Assembly (NCBI GenBank): GCA_963920765.1
Contig: OY987242.1
Span: 8,334,789 to 8,398,788, forward strand
Reading direction: 5' to 3'
Source of the DNA: Ulota crispa
Lineage: Eukaryota > Streptophyta > Bryopsida > Orthotrichales > Orthotrichaceae
DNA: 64,000 nucleotides
The first letter of the stretch is position 1, and each line of letters opens with the position of its first letter. The position numbers were made by a program, and so were the translations under genes. Shown in pieces: positions 12,748 through 23,717 of the stretch. The notes beneath the pieces are model-generated. The model did no database searches, was not told where the DNA came from, and saw nothing but the letters and a program-made list of their open reading frames with translations.

Positions 12748-13535
12748 ATGCATTTTACATTTAGACTACGAAGCTATGTTTCTCATTCTACCATTCTTTT
12801 ATGGTAGAAATTACAGGTTTTTTTAAATATTTATTCTAATGGACATCATTTTATTTCCACGTTTAGCTTTAAAAAATCACAATAATTTGAATGCTCCATC
12901 AAATTTATTGAAAAAAATAAAGTAAATTGAAAAAAAAAGTGTCTTCCAATAAAAAATACCAAAGTTTATAATAATTAAATATAAGGATAAACTTTGTTTG
13001 ATAGTCAAATTTGACTTTAAATTCTTTGTTGTGGCTGTTTTGGGTGTCGAAAATAAAATAACCAGTTGAAATTTTTTCACAACAATCTTTAATGCTCCTT
13101 GTACCTTTTGAGAAAAATCAAGCAATTTGGATTTTTTTTTGCTATCTTAACTTGTTTGTGTTCATTTTTTGAAAAAATAATGATAACAATTACAAATTTT
13201 TAGGAAACACATTGAAATTTCTTGCAATGATATCATTCATAGTTTCAAGCAATAAAAATATAAATTTGTTGTTTGAACATACTTAAAAAAGGAAAAATTG
13301 AGCTTAAACATGAAGTTTGACCATTTCAAAATGGATCAAGTCCTTTAGGGGTTACGTGTTGCTTTTCAAAACCCGGAACTTCATTTATTTTGAATATTTT
13401 TGTTTATTTTTCTTTGTTTTTGTGGAGAATTTGATAAAATAAAGTTGGTGATGTTTTTTTCAAATTCAATTTGCACAAACCTGTAGGAACCATCAAATGT
13501 CAAGAATGTAATAGCGCTCTTCAAATAAGCAATTA
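12748..13535. other. Intergenic AT-rich stretch
   Basis: Very AT-rich with many homopolymer runs. The small frames on the minus strand show no recognisable domain, and no terminal repeats were found. Confidence 0.4.
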
Positions 13536-14117
13536 CTCCCTTTGTCCCATTATAAAGCTCCAAAAAACTTCTCCTTAAGGAATTAATTGTATTTTTAGTC
13601 ATTATGCTTGTGACAAATGCATTCTAGAATCAATATACCACCTACTAAATATGTCCAAAATTTCAAGTTTTTATGTTGTCATTTAGACACCCAAACTCCA
13701 TGCCAAAAGTATCAAATTTGTGCATAATTTGTTGAGGTTGTTGGCTCCTCATTATTTTAGTTTTTATAATAATGACACATGCATTCTAGAATCAACATAC
13801 CATCTACCAAATGTGTGCAAAATCTCCTCCTTTGATGTTGCCATTTGGGCACCCAAATTCCATGCAAAAAGTACCATATTTGTACATGTTGCAAGCTCCT
13901 CATTATTGATGATTTAAAGATTAGTAGCAACAATGGTACCTCATATGGGAAAGACCAAGCTTGTTAGGAGAGGAATGCTCTTTAATTACTTAACGTGCCC
14001 CCATGAGATCATTGGACATGACAAACGCTTTCTCAGGAATTGAAATTAGCAAATGAGAGCTTTTAAGTGGGACAAGAACTGTGCCGAATTTGGAACTTTA
14101 TATTGGGACAGAGGGAA
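13536..14117. mobile_element. Stowaway-like MITE with internal duplication
   Basis: Termini CTCCCTTTGTCCC and GGGACAGAGGGAA, with TA at 13534-13535 and 14118-14119. It is homologous, in inverted orientation, to the element in the pectate lyase intron (31185-31607). This copy is longer (582 bp against 423 bp) because a segment of about 160 bp is present twice in tandem (about 13606-13770 and 13772-13905). Confidence 0.8.
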
Positions 14118-14549
14118 TACATGTTAATAGTATCGTTACATGCCTAAATATTTGAAATTAGATATGTCAAAAGATTAATTCAATTTCACTTGTTAAATAA
14201 TTTAAACTGATCATTTTTTGTGCTTTAGCTTTTGGAGCATGATTATGCTTTTACTTTCCTAAAATTTTAAGAAAGGTTTTCAAATACCTGTTCTTAAAAT
14301 TTTGGATACGTGACAATGGTGCATTTGATTACTTTTTTAAGAAAGTTCTAAAACTTGTCCTCAATTTTTTGTTGTGAACAAAGAACGTGCCTGGAAAGTT
14401 TCTATACATTTGGATCTTCTAAGGGACACTTAAAAGGAGGAGCAATGCTGGACCTCCAGAGCAAATAAGTAAAATGTGAATCTAATACAAAAAGACGTTC
14501 AAACTAACATTGATTTTTTTCTATCTCTACCAGGTATTACCATAGTAAC

Positions 14550-15475
14550 TTAACCCCTAAAGGACAAGACCCTTTTTTTTTTAAGAAACATAGCAATTTT
14601 GGGTAGGTACCTGTGATTGGAGCTCTTCATATTTTAGGCTGAATTTTTAACACAATGTGGAGAGGAGTTTTATTTTTCATATGCACTAAATTTCATGACA
14701 TTTGGAATTATGAGTAAAAAGTTATGGCCTAATATGTTGCTTTTTACGTTTATTAGGCAACCTGGGCAAATTTTTTTAAATCACTTTTTTCAGAAATAAA
14801 ATTTTTAAATTGGTTTAGGAGATTTATGTGAATGTAGAAAGCTTTCAATCATTCCGTTTTGATCAATGAGATGAAAGTTATAAGGAATATTTGTGTACGG
14901 GCAGTTATGGATTTTCTACTCAAAAATAAACTTTGAAGTCCTTTGTTTTACTCAATTTTCCACATTTTGGAAAAAAAACAAAACCAAAGGATGTAGATTG
15001 TTTATTGCAACATTACGACCATTAGGATTGGCATTTTTCATTTCCATAATTAAATTCTTAACAATTTTGTGTTTTGAATCATTGTCTACTGTTTTTTACT
15101 TACTAATTTTCTTTCATATGTTATACGACTCCAAATGATTTGAAACTTTTTTGACATGTACTTTACTTAGGTGGAATAAGGAATTTAGAGAAGCACCACC
15201 CACGTAGCCTTTTGTCCTTAGAAATTTCACCTTTTGAAGGGTAGCTGCCCAATTTTTCACAAGACATTTTTGAATATTCAAACAATTTCTAACTTCCAAT
15301 CCACATGGTGGAAAACTCTGAATTTTTTTCTACATCTTCTAAAACTATTCTTCTATAAGATCCTATGGTTATGTATGCATAAAAATGTATTTATTTTCAA
15401 ATTTGGTTGATGCTCTAAAAATGGCAGTTTTGAAGAGTGTTTGATGAAAACTTTGCTTAGTCCTTTAAGGGTTAA
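14550..15475. mobile_element. TTAA-flanked element, 920-bp type, copy b
   Basis: Starts TTAACCCCTAAAGGACAAG and ends AGTCCTTTAAGGGTTAA. It is very similar to the inverted copy at 23850-24771: an 81-codon frame (14893-15138, GTG start) is conserved there with a single amino-acid change. That points to recent movement rather than to a gene, since the frame lacks an ATG start and any known domain. Confidence 0.85.
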
Positions 15476-16748
15476 GTCAGTAAAAGGATCGCCAATCGTT
15501 TTTTGTTTTATGGAGAGATTACTCTATTAGAGGTACAAAAAGGTAGGGGTGTGAGGACCATTCTTTTGAAAAACGACGCCTTTATATATGTGTAATCAAA
15601 TTTGGAAAAATCGATAACCAATAATTTTTTATTACCTTTATCATAAAACAAGGAAATGTAAACTAAAATATTCGTAAATTTTTAGGTTTTTGGAAAGCAT
15701 AACCTAACACGGGTGCTTGAGATTGCATAAGAAATCAGTTACAATTGTATATCACTGAAGACAGAAATGGTGACATGAGCAATATTGGGGAGATGATTTG
15801 GGCTTTACTAGTTAAAATCTGGCGTTCCCGGCCTATTTTCCACTTGCCACCATTTTTCACCAGTTTTTTATATACATGCTCGGGATGAGCATGCTATAAT
15901 TTTACCTTTTAAAAAATCTGATTTCTTTTTCACAATTCAAACTGCTTCTTTTGCCATTTTGTTCAAGTGACTTTCTCTATTGTTTTTGGATTTCCCCCCT
16001 CATTAGGCACAACACATATATGCTTCTATTCAGAGACATATGGAGGCGTTGCGTGTACTTTTTTTAACCCATTCTGCAATTACTTGACCCCTAAACAACA
16101 ATGCCAGCTCTATGGGCTTGGTGTTCAACGAATCTTGCTTTGTGCAGGAAGAATGAGCAAGGAGTTTCAAAAAAACAATAAAAAGTTAGCCAAACGAAAT
16201 GTCAAAAAAACTGGTTGAAATTTGAATGAATCATGTAAAAGCCTGCTAGATTCTTGAAAAATGTCTACTTATGTTGTAGGTATACATGCAATATCCAATG
16301 CACAGACCGAAAATATTAGTTGTAAATGCAAAATGTAGGATTTGTACGAAGGAAGCCCAAAATCTTCTTGGACATTATGCAGGAATACAACATAAATGTG
16401 GTGACCTTTGCTTCAACTCAATAAGGGTCATTCATTGTCCTTATTTGTAACATTAAATTTTTGTAGAGATGGGGACACAAAGATTCATTACTCAATCACA
16501 CCCCACCAATGTTTGGGGAGGTTTTCTAAAAAACTTGGTACATTTTCTAATCTTCTCTGATATATTAGGTTTAAAAAAAAAAAATTGGTCATGGCCTAGA
16601 TATGCATTTTTTGGTCAGCCAATAACTTCCTTTTTTTTCACTCGGTTGATTTCCTAAGTTTAGAAAACTAGTTTGAATTTCAATGTATTATATTGGATTT
16701 TTTTTCTTCTTACAAATGCTGCAAACAAATCAATATTTTGCTTACCAT
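15476..16748. other. Intergenic stretch
   Basis: Frames such as 15967-16218 and 16469-16657 are short and unrecognised. No terminal repeats or RNA genes were seen. Confidence 0.4.
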
Positions 16749-16924
16749 CACTAGTAGAAACTTGCGCTAGGACCCACTAAATTACGTAAGGTAGTTTATG
16801 TTAATTTTCATGTTTCCCATGCAAAGTTTAGCTAAATAGTGCAAAATTTTGCGTTGGAAACATGGAACTCAACATAAACTACCTTACATAAATTAGTGGG
16901 TTCCAATGCAATTTTCTACTAGTG
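16749..16924. mobile_element. CACTA-like MITE with CAT target duplication
   Basis: A 176-bp, nearly palindromic element with ends CACTAGTAGAAA and TTTCTACTAGTG. CAT flanks it at 16746-16748 and 16925-16927, the 3-bp duplication expected of CACTA (EnSpm/CMC) elements. The inverted arms are about 70 bp (blocks near GGACCCACTAA and TAAGGTAGTTTATGTT). Confidence 0.88.
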
Positions 16925-17186
16925 CATGTGCATGGCATAGCAAAGCAAGACAATGATCAAGACATCAAAAACTGTCAAGTTACCCCCAACCAATGCAAAC
17001 TTTTTAATACTTTAAAAGGATTTATTGTTGACTTTTGTTACTTAAATATTGTTGGCTAGGTTTGAACTAGGTCAAGTCCCATCATCTTGGGATTGAGCAC
17101 CACGTTTCCTTTAAGGATTGGTGCACCAAATGCACCTATCCCATTAATCATCAAGTGCATTGTTTATCCCATTAACCATCACATAG

Positions 17187-17410
17187 TCACCCACTCACCC
17201 TCTCATTTATTCACCCACTCACCCACTCACCCACTCACTTACCCACTCACTCACTCACTCACTTACCCACTCACTCACTCACTCACTTACCCACTCACTC
17301 ACTCACTCACTTACCCACTCACTCACTCACTCACTTACCCACTCACTCACTCACTCACTTACCCACACCCACTCACTCACTCACTTACCCACACCCACTC
17401 ACCCACATGG
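17187..17410. repeat. 24-bp minisatellite built on an ACTC motif
   Basis: Tandem units of 24 bp, each one TTACCC block followed by repeated ACTC. The open frame across it (17087-17455) reads TYPLTHSL over and over, an artefact of an array with period divisible by three. Confidence 0.9.
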
Positions 17411-18470
17411 CCAACTCACCCATGTTTCTTGTTTTTAAAATTTTTGAACTTTTAGCACCCTGTAACTGCTTGTGAAATAAAACAAAATTGGGTTTTTGTT
17501 TAGAAGGTTGGAAAATTTCCTTATCATGGAAAAGCTCATAAGTTAATTTCCCATAGTTCAAATTTCATTCAGCCCATTTCCTCATCTACAAGTACACGTT
17601 TGGCTTAATTTCCTAAAGATGAAATTGTAACTGAGCTGATTTCCTAAAGCCATGTTTTTATGGTTGGAAACAAATCATTCAACCTTCATTTTATTTTGGC
17701 AATCCTCAAAAGAAGTTGGCAGACTTGTAACTAAAATTTAGTTCTCTCCGGACACTACCCCCTATGCAATCAATACTTCACTAAATCTAAAATTGAATAT
17801 CACATATGTTGAAAGTTTTAATAATAGGGCAAGAATGTATTTGGTTTTAGATTGATGGTGGACTTGTAGTGATTTTAAAGCATTCTAATCATAATTTGAA
17901 GCTTTTTTTAAATGGTTTTTTATTAACATGTCTCCTAGTTTGATTCAAGTCAAATTTTAGTGCATTGTGTCCCTCTTTCTATCTACAAGAGGCTTGCTTG
18001 AGTTGAGACAATTTCAACCACTAAAAGGTGGTGAAAAGCTTAAAAAGTTGTTGGTGGAAGACTAAAAGTTGATGAATATAACATATTTGATAGTGCAAAG
18101 TTGCACTTGACATGAGATAAAGGCATGGAGTTGGAGTACTCTACTTTTCAAAATTTAATGCATATTTTCCCTTTCATAAACTTTTAAAACATGTAATTGA
18201 TTTTAGATTTGATGAAGAATTGATTACAAGGGAAGGGTTGAGTGTGGAATAGATCTTTTTATCCACATCTCATCTCTAAGCTTGTTACAATTTGCAGTTA
18301 ATGGGTTTGAAGAATTCTTTTATTTCTGCCTAAGTTCTCTAATTCATTCCTCACTTGGATGTTCATTTATTTGCGATTGGTCATACATGCCTCTATATTT
18401 GCTTCTTATTCTGTCTGTCATTCCCAAGCTGCCCCACCAGGACCTAAAATGTCATATAAGACTATAAGGG
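17411..18470. other. Intergenic stretch
   Basis: No gene was seen. The last bases before 18471 read ACTATAAGGG-TTAA, which resembles the right terminus of another TTAA element, but I could not find its left end. Confidence 0.4.
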
Positions 18471-18701
18471 TTAACCCTTAAATGTTAGAAAGGCCCTTTG
18501 CGACCAGTACAATACAAGGTATTTTTTTGTATTTGGAATGGATTCACACCTCTACTACATTTGAGATAAACAAAAAAGTTGAAATATAGATAAACGCGGT
18601 TCTAGTGAGCTATTTGAAATCTAAAGTTAAAATTTCTTATTGGTAGCAAATGCTAGATATACACAACGCATCTACTATGCCCCCTAACATTTAGGGGTTA
18701 A
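18471..18701. mobile_element. TTAA-flanked MITE, 235-bp type, left member of a back-to-back pair
   Basis: Starts TTAACCCTTAAATGTTAG and ends CTAACATTTAGGGGTTAA. The interior is the reverse complement of its right neighbour (18698-18937). The TTAA at 18698-18701 serves both elements. Confidence 0.85.
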
Positions 18702-18937
18702 CCCTTAAAGGACCGCTCTACGTGTTACATAGTAAATACATTGCCGTATAACTCGCATTTGCTACCAATAAAAAGTTTTAATTTGGGATCTTGACTAGCT
18801 CACTAGAACCGCATTGATCTATATTTTAACTTCTTTGTTGATCTCAAATGTAGTAAAGGTGTGAATGCATTCCAAATACAAGAAAATACTAAATATTGTA
18901 TTGGCCGCAAAAGGCTCCTCGGTCCTTTAAGGGTTAA
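18698..18937. mobile_element. TTAA-flanked MITE, 235-bp type, right member of a back-to-back pair
   Basis: Starts TTAACCCTTAAAGGACCG and ends CGGTCCTTTAAGGGTTAA. It is inverted relative to 18471-18701 (shared blocks near TTTGCTACCAATAA and AGCTCACTAGAACCGC). A third relative is nested at 50988-51220. Confidence 0.85.
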
Positions 18938-19098
18938 GCATTGCTCAGTCAAACGTAGCAAATTTCTACAGACTACAGAGAGTCTCTGACTGGTTACCGG
19001 TTGACATAATTTTCTCCTCAAACGGGTAGTCATTCGTAACGGGGTGACAAGAACATGATTACGGGTTGACTTGGTTTTTCTTCCTAGTTCCTACCTAA

Positions 19099-19458
19099 GA
19101 GCATTGCCATCGTAAACGTAAGAATAGATACAAACATTCATTGTTGAGGAAAGGGAGAACTTTTGAGCTCCACCGCACCCACGCAATAGCCTTTCTGGAT
19201 TTCTTGGGCAACTCTACAAGCTCCCATTCACGCTACTCTCCAGGTCTTTTGTTCACGTTACAACTCATGGGAGGACAATCCGTTGAGGGCTTGTTCTTGC
19301 TCATTTCTTTTCCTGGTGCTGGAGAGAAGAAGCGACTAACTAGCGTATGTGGTGAAAGTGTTCCCAAAAGGACAGAGCTGGTATGTGAAGTGGCTCGCAA
19401 GGTAGCCCGTCAAATCTCTGATCGCTTTTGGTGTTGCGGGAGAGCGGTGGCGATGCCC
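19099..19458. mobile_element. PIF/Harbinger-like MITE
   Basis: A 360-bp element with termini GAGCATTGCCATCG and CGGTGGCGATGCCC, flanked by TAA at 19096-19098 and 19459-19461. It is GC-richer than its surroundings. The 106-aa frame at 19141-19461 lies almost wholly inside it and matches nothing I recognise. Confidence 0.72.
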
Positions 19459-19559
19459 TAAATTGGCTGTTCTAAGAGATCAAGTCTAAAGAAACATTGG
19501 TTTTAACATCATTATAATCAAAAAACCAATTATCTCACGCAATTGCATGCAAAGATATT

Positions 19560-21050
19560 TAGGGAAAGAAGGCTACCTTGCATAGCGTTACTATACTAAA
19601 CATACTAGCAGGTGCAAAGCTGTCATGACTCTTGATGGATGAATGATTGATGGATGAACTAACGCACAATGAAATGTGAATTAGTGGACAAAGAGAAAAG
19701 CCTTGAAGGCGGACATCTTTGGATGATGAATTTGTGCATTTGGAGTTAGACAACTCCACTTGGATAACAACTGTACATGCACCTTTGAGGACAAGTGTAT
19801 AGGATGTATAACTGGAAGACAAAGGCATGGGATGTACCCTTGATGACAAGTGTATAGAAAGCATCTTTGAGGACAAGTGATGACAAATGTATAGAATGCA
19901 CCTTTGAGGACAAGTATACGGAATGTATAACGGACAAAGGCATGGTATGTACACTTGATTACAATACAAAGAGTGGAACTTGGAGCTAGACAACTCCAAG
20001 TAGAAGATGAGATTTGATGTAAGTTACATTTAGAATATTTTTAAATGTAACTAAGACTTTTACCTTAGCAAAGGGTTGGAGATGAATATTAAAAATAGAA
20101 AGATAAACATAGTTACAATAATTCTATTTTTATAAAAATATTGATAGTATAAGATGGAGCTGAGAGGGTGGGGAGATTGAATTCTTTTGGGAATTAATCT
20201 CTATGGTTGGGTGGTTGAGCTCCTTGTGGTTTTTATAATCTAAGTTACTATGTGTTGGATGTTGTTTTATTTGAGTATTTGGATGATTGGAGTTACAAAC
20301 CTAAGGAGGTTTGTAACACAAACTCTTTTTTTTGTGATTTTTGGATAACTTTATCTTGGAATTCACTCAAAGTTACGAGGTGGTTTCTCATTTAAAATTT
20401 CACAAAGTTGTTATCCTTACAAACTTCACAAACCACTTCATAACTCTAGTTGCTTCCCCCGCATAACTCCTTCCCCTTTCTCAAGATGCACAATGGAATG
20501 AGTTGTTGAGGAAAACTTCAAAATTTTCTCATTAAAATTAGCAATTGGCACTTGCTACCCTACACATTCACCATTTTGGCATTTTATTAGGATTTTCATA
20601 TATTAGATAAACTGCAAGCTAAAATTTTCAATAAGTCTTCAAATTGTATGTATGTGATAATGTCACAAAGAGTCAAGATGTGATATTACAAAGGTCACTA
20701 TGATTGTATATATAATATCATACAAAGTTGAGATGTGATATTAAAGAGGTTAGGATGTGATATTACAAAGGTAATTGTGATTTTAGTAGTATGATTAGTA
20801 GCAACATCATAAAACTCACAATAATGCTTCCTAATCACATACTTTTACATTAGAGGACACAAATTTTGAGAAGCTTTAGACAACATCTACAAAGAGAATA
20901 GGTTATAAACAAGCTCAATAATAAAAATTGCGCAAATTAGAATTTATATTTTAGTAATGGAATAAGGTTAGCTTGCTAAAAGAGAGCTACAAGATCACTT
21001 GATAATTTTTATAAACAAAGATCATAACTAGTTTAAGTTATCACGCACCT
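19560..21050. repeat. Dispersed repeat with internal minisatellite, copy 1
   Basis: A degenerate tandem array at about 19765-19960 (units near GATGACAAGTGTATAGAATG, period about 27 bp) is followed by sequence that aligns with 27610-27840. Further right, 20540-20830 is the inverted relative of 36340-36550 (shared block ATTGTATGTATGTGATAATG). This looks like one large, old, non-coding repeat unit; its ends were not resolved. Confidence 0.6.
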
Positions 21051-22198
21051 CTAAAGGTGGGTGATAAAGTTATGAGACTTGCTAAATTGCAAAAGTGGTT
21101 GAGTTATGAGATGAACCTTGCCATAATTATTGGATCAAAAACATCAAAGTTTGACACCCACTACTATACTAATAATGATATTAAGGGCCACTTTATACTT
21201 AGGGCTGGATTATTGACAATATTGCTTACAAATCATTATATTAATGTCAACTACAATCTTAAAGTTACCAACACTAAATGTAAACCCTAAATGCAAACGT
21301 GAACATTATTTATCATCTAAATGAGGATTAAAGTGGGTTACATGATAAGCTCAATAACATTATAGGTACCATAACACTAAATTTTGTTACTCAGAGGTTT
21401 AAGTTGAGTCATTTCCACAAATAGATCAGGTTGAAAAGATAACTGCTGTGTGCGCTAGAAATTCCCCACTGGTATTCACAGAGCGTGACAAAAAAATATT
21501 CTTGGTAGGTTACAAATTCTGCTAAACGTAGTCACGTGTGAGGTGACTGGTTCATTCATTGTGAAATGGCCGGTCATTGCATGTAACAGCCAATGGAAGG
21601 TAAATGGGAGTGACAGAGCCAACCATTACAAGGTGGCAAAGGACAACTTCCCAAAAAATTGGTTGTCAAATTCATAAGACAAAATAAAGTAAATTATTAT
21701 ACATATATCTCTACAGCTGAATGGGAAGATTTTCCAAGTGCGTCCATTTCAAAAACCTTTTAGAAATTTTTGTTGTAAGTTGAAGTTGAAGTAATAAAAA
21801 ACATTCAAGGTAAAGAACACCAAGTGTTCTCCAATCATGTCTTTTTCTAAAATTTTCTACAATATTTTGGTGGAATTTGAAATAATAAAAGGTATCCCAA
21901 ATATAAAACACCAAACACCCTCCAAACATGTACTATTAATCAATAAAGTGCCAAGTGCCCAAGCAAAGTATTAAAGAGTAGCAGTGATATGAAAGTAATT
22001 GGTACTATTGGTTGCAAAATAGGACCAAAATGATAGTGCATGCGTGCTAGATTTTAAACCAATTGTGAGATATTGATTTTTTGTATACTACATCAAGATT
22101 AGATTTTAAACTAATTGATTTGTAAGATTTCATTTTTTTGTAAAATTGAATGTTGCATTACCCGTACATGTCCAATGCATGCAAAGAGTGTCCCTATA

Positions 22199-22200
<2 letters not shown>
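21051..22200. other. Intergenic stretch with a short tandem duplication
   Basis: No gene was seen. At about 21740-21930 a unit of roughly 88 bp occurs twice with divergence (both halves contain an AAAACACC-like block followed by an ATCATGT or AACATGT block). AT-rich throughout. Confidence 0.45.

Positions 22201-22202
<2 letters not shown>

Positions 22203-22236
<34 letters not shown>
22203..22236. repeat. (TA)n microsatellite
   Basis: An uninterrupted TA run immediately left of the transposon at 22243. Confidence 0.95.
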
Positions 22237-22241
<5 letters not shown>

Positions 22242-22242
22242 T

Positions 22243-23011
22243 GGGTGAATGCATGGTTGAGTGGCTCAAAAACATGACAAACTATAAAAAAAACTGCTTA
22301 GACTCAATTTTCAAATGCCAAAATGGTACATTGGAAATTTTCAAATAAGAAAAAAAGTCCATTGCAGAGACTTAATTTTTATTGTAACTACAACAATGTT
22401 GTTCAGTTTCTTTTTTGGCATTTCATGGAGGTGTGGAGGACTTTTGAAAAAGCGTGAGTGTGACATTTCTACTGTCTACAAGATTTTCACGGATTTTTTA
22501 AAGATGGTACAGTTACCTAAGAGAATACAAAGGACTATGATTCTAGTGGGTATTAGGGTAAAATTTTAAGAAATTATAATCTTGTTTTGTAAATGTGTAT
22601 AGAATGTCTGCAAAGGACCTTTTAAGGCCTTTTTAAACCTTCAATCTTATGAGTTCTTTTTCTCCTTTGTTTTTTTTTGTTTTTCCAATTGTTCTTTTTT
22701 CAATTTGAGTAATTCTTTGAATTCTAGGTGCGCCTCTAGCAACAAGGACTTTTTGAATAACTTTGATTGATTTAAGTCTAAGCCCTAGAACACAACCTGC
22801 AGTGGGTAATTTCAAAAAAAATAGATCTAGAGACATCGGACCATTGGATTGAGTTTATAAGTCCATTGTAGACATGAAGAGGCCACTTAGCCGCCAGGAC
22901 ACTTGATGCAATTACAAACTAACACTTGAATCAAAATCCTTAAACCCACTTAAAGGACTTTGAGAATAGGGACTTTTGCCAAAATTGAGCCACCCAACCT
23001 TGCATTGACCC
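22243..23011. mobile_element. Non-autonomous TIR element, GGGTGAATGC family, copy 2
   Basis: A 769-bp inverted copy of 10645-11412. The terminal repeats span about 29 bp, opening GGGTGAATGCATGG. It is flanked on both sides by ATAT inside a TA-rich run, consistent with a 4-bp duplication but not proof of one. The frame at 22315-22569 corresponds to that in copy 1. Confidence 0.8.
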
Positions 23012-23295
23012 ATATATATACACTAGTGGGCCCATGTACCCGCCGTTCCGGTGGAGGTCATCATGGGAGGAGGTCCCCACAAAAAATTAACATCCCATGT
23101 TCATGACCCATCTCATCCCATGCCCATGACCCCATCCAATGCTAGTTATTAAGGTAGAAAATTTGATCACAAAAAAATTGGTTATTAATTAGTTTCTCAA
23201 CCACCTTACATTTTATTATTTTGACACCCAACTACCCAACTACCTAACTAATAGAACCAAGCCTATTATAGAAATAAGAGAGAGAGAGAGAGAGA

Positions 23296-23690
23296 GGGAA
23301 TTACTAGAGCGACACCCTAAATTGCTAACAGGACACCCCTATAAGCATGAAATTTGATAATTTAGTGCTATTTTTGAATTATCCAAGAGATCCATCATCA
23401 TTCAATCACTGCATTACCATCTCCTTGAAAGAAAACAAGACAAATACAAATTTTTGTTGAAATATTATTGCACCAAAACTACTTTTTGATGTGTTTTTGC
23501 TTTAAGTAACTCAAAAGTCCTGCATTTTTAGTTTCAAATTTAAGCACACCTTTTTTTTTTAGTATAATTTTAGAATGATAAAAGTGAAACAAATCTTTTG
23601 ATCCAAATAAAAAATTAGCATTAAAAATCATATTTCATGCTCACAGGAGGTGTCCCATTAGCAATTTAGGGTGTTGCGATAGTAATTCCC
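23296..23690. mobile_element. Long-TIR MITE (Mutator-like?)
   Basis: A 395-bp element with terminal inverted repeats of about 45 bp, opening GGGAATTACTA and containing ACACCCTAAATTGCTAA. A run of AG lies on its left and TA on its right, so a target duplication cannot be read. Long TIRs suggest a Mutator-like origin. Confidence 0.7.
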
Positions 23691-23717
23691 TATATATATA
23701 TATATATATATATATAT

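Noticed and set aside
14893-15138. 81-codon frame conserved at 24187-24432 on the other strand
   Set aside because: It starts with GTG, has no known domain, and its conservation is explained by the near identity of two transposon copies.
17187-17410. Possible CRISPR-like regular repeat
   Set aside because: The units are contiguous without unique spacers and the DNA is eukaryotic.
17087-17455. 122-codon frame with TYPLTHSL repeats
   Set aside because: It is produced by a 24-bp minisatellite; any stop-free unit with a period divisible by three gives such a frame.
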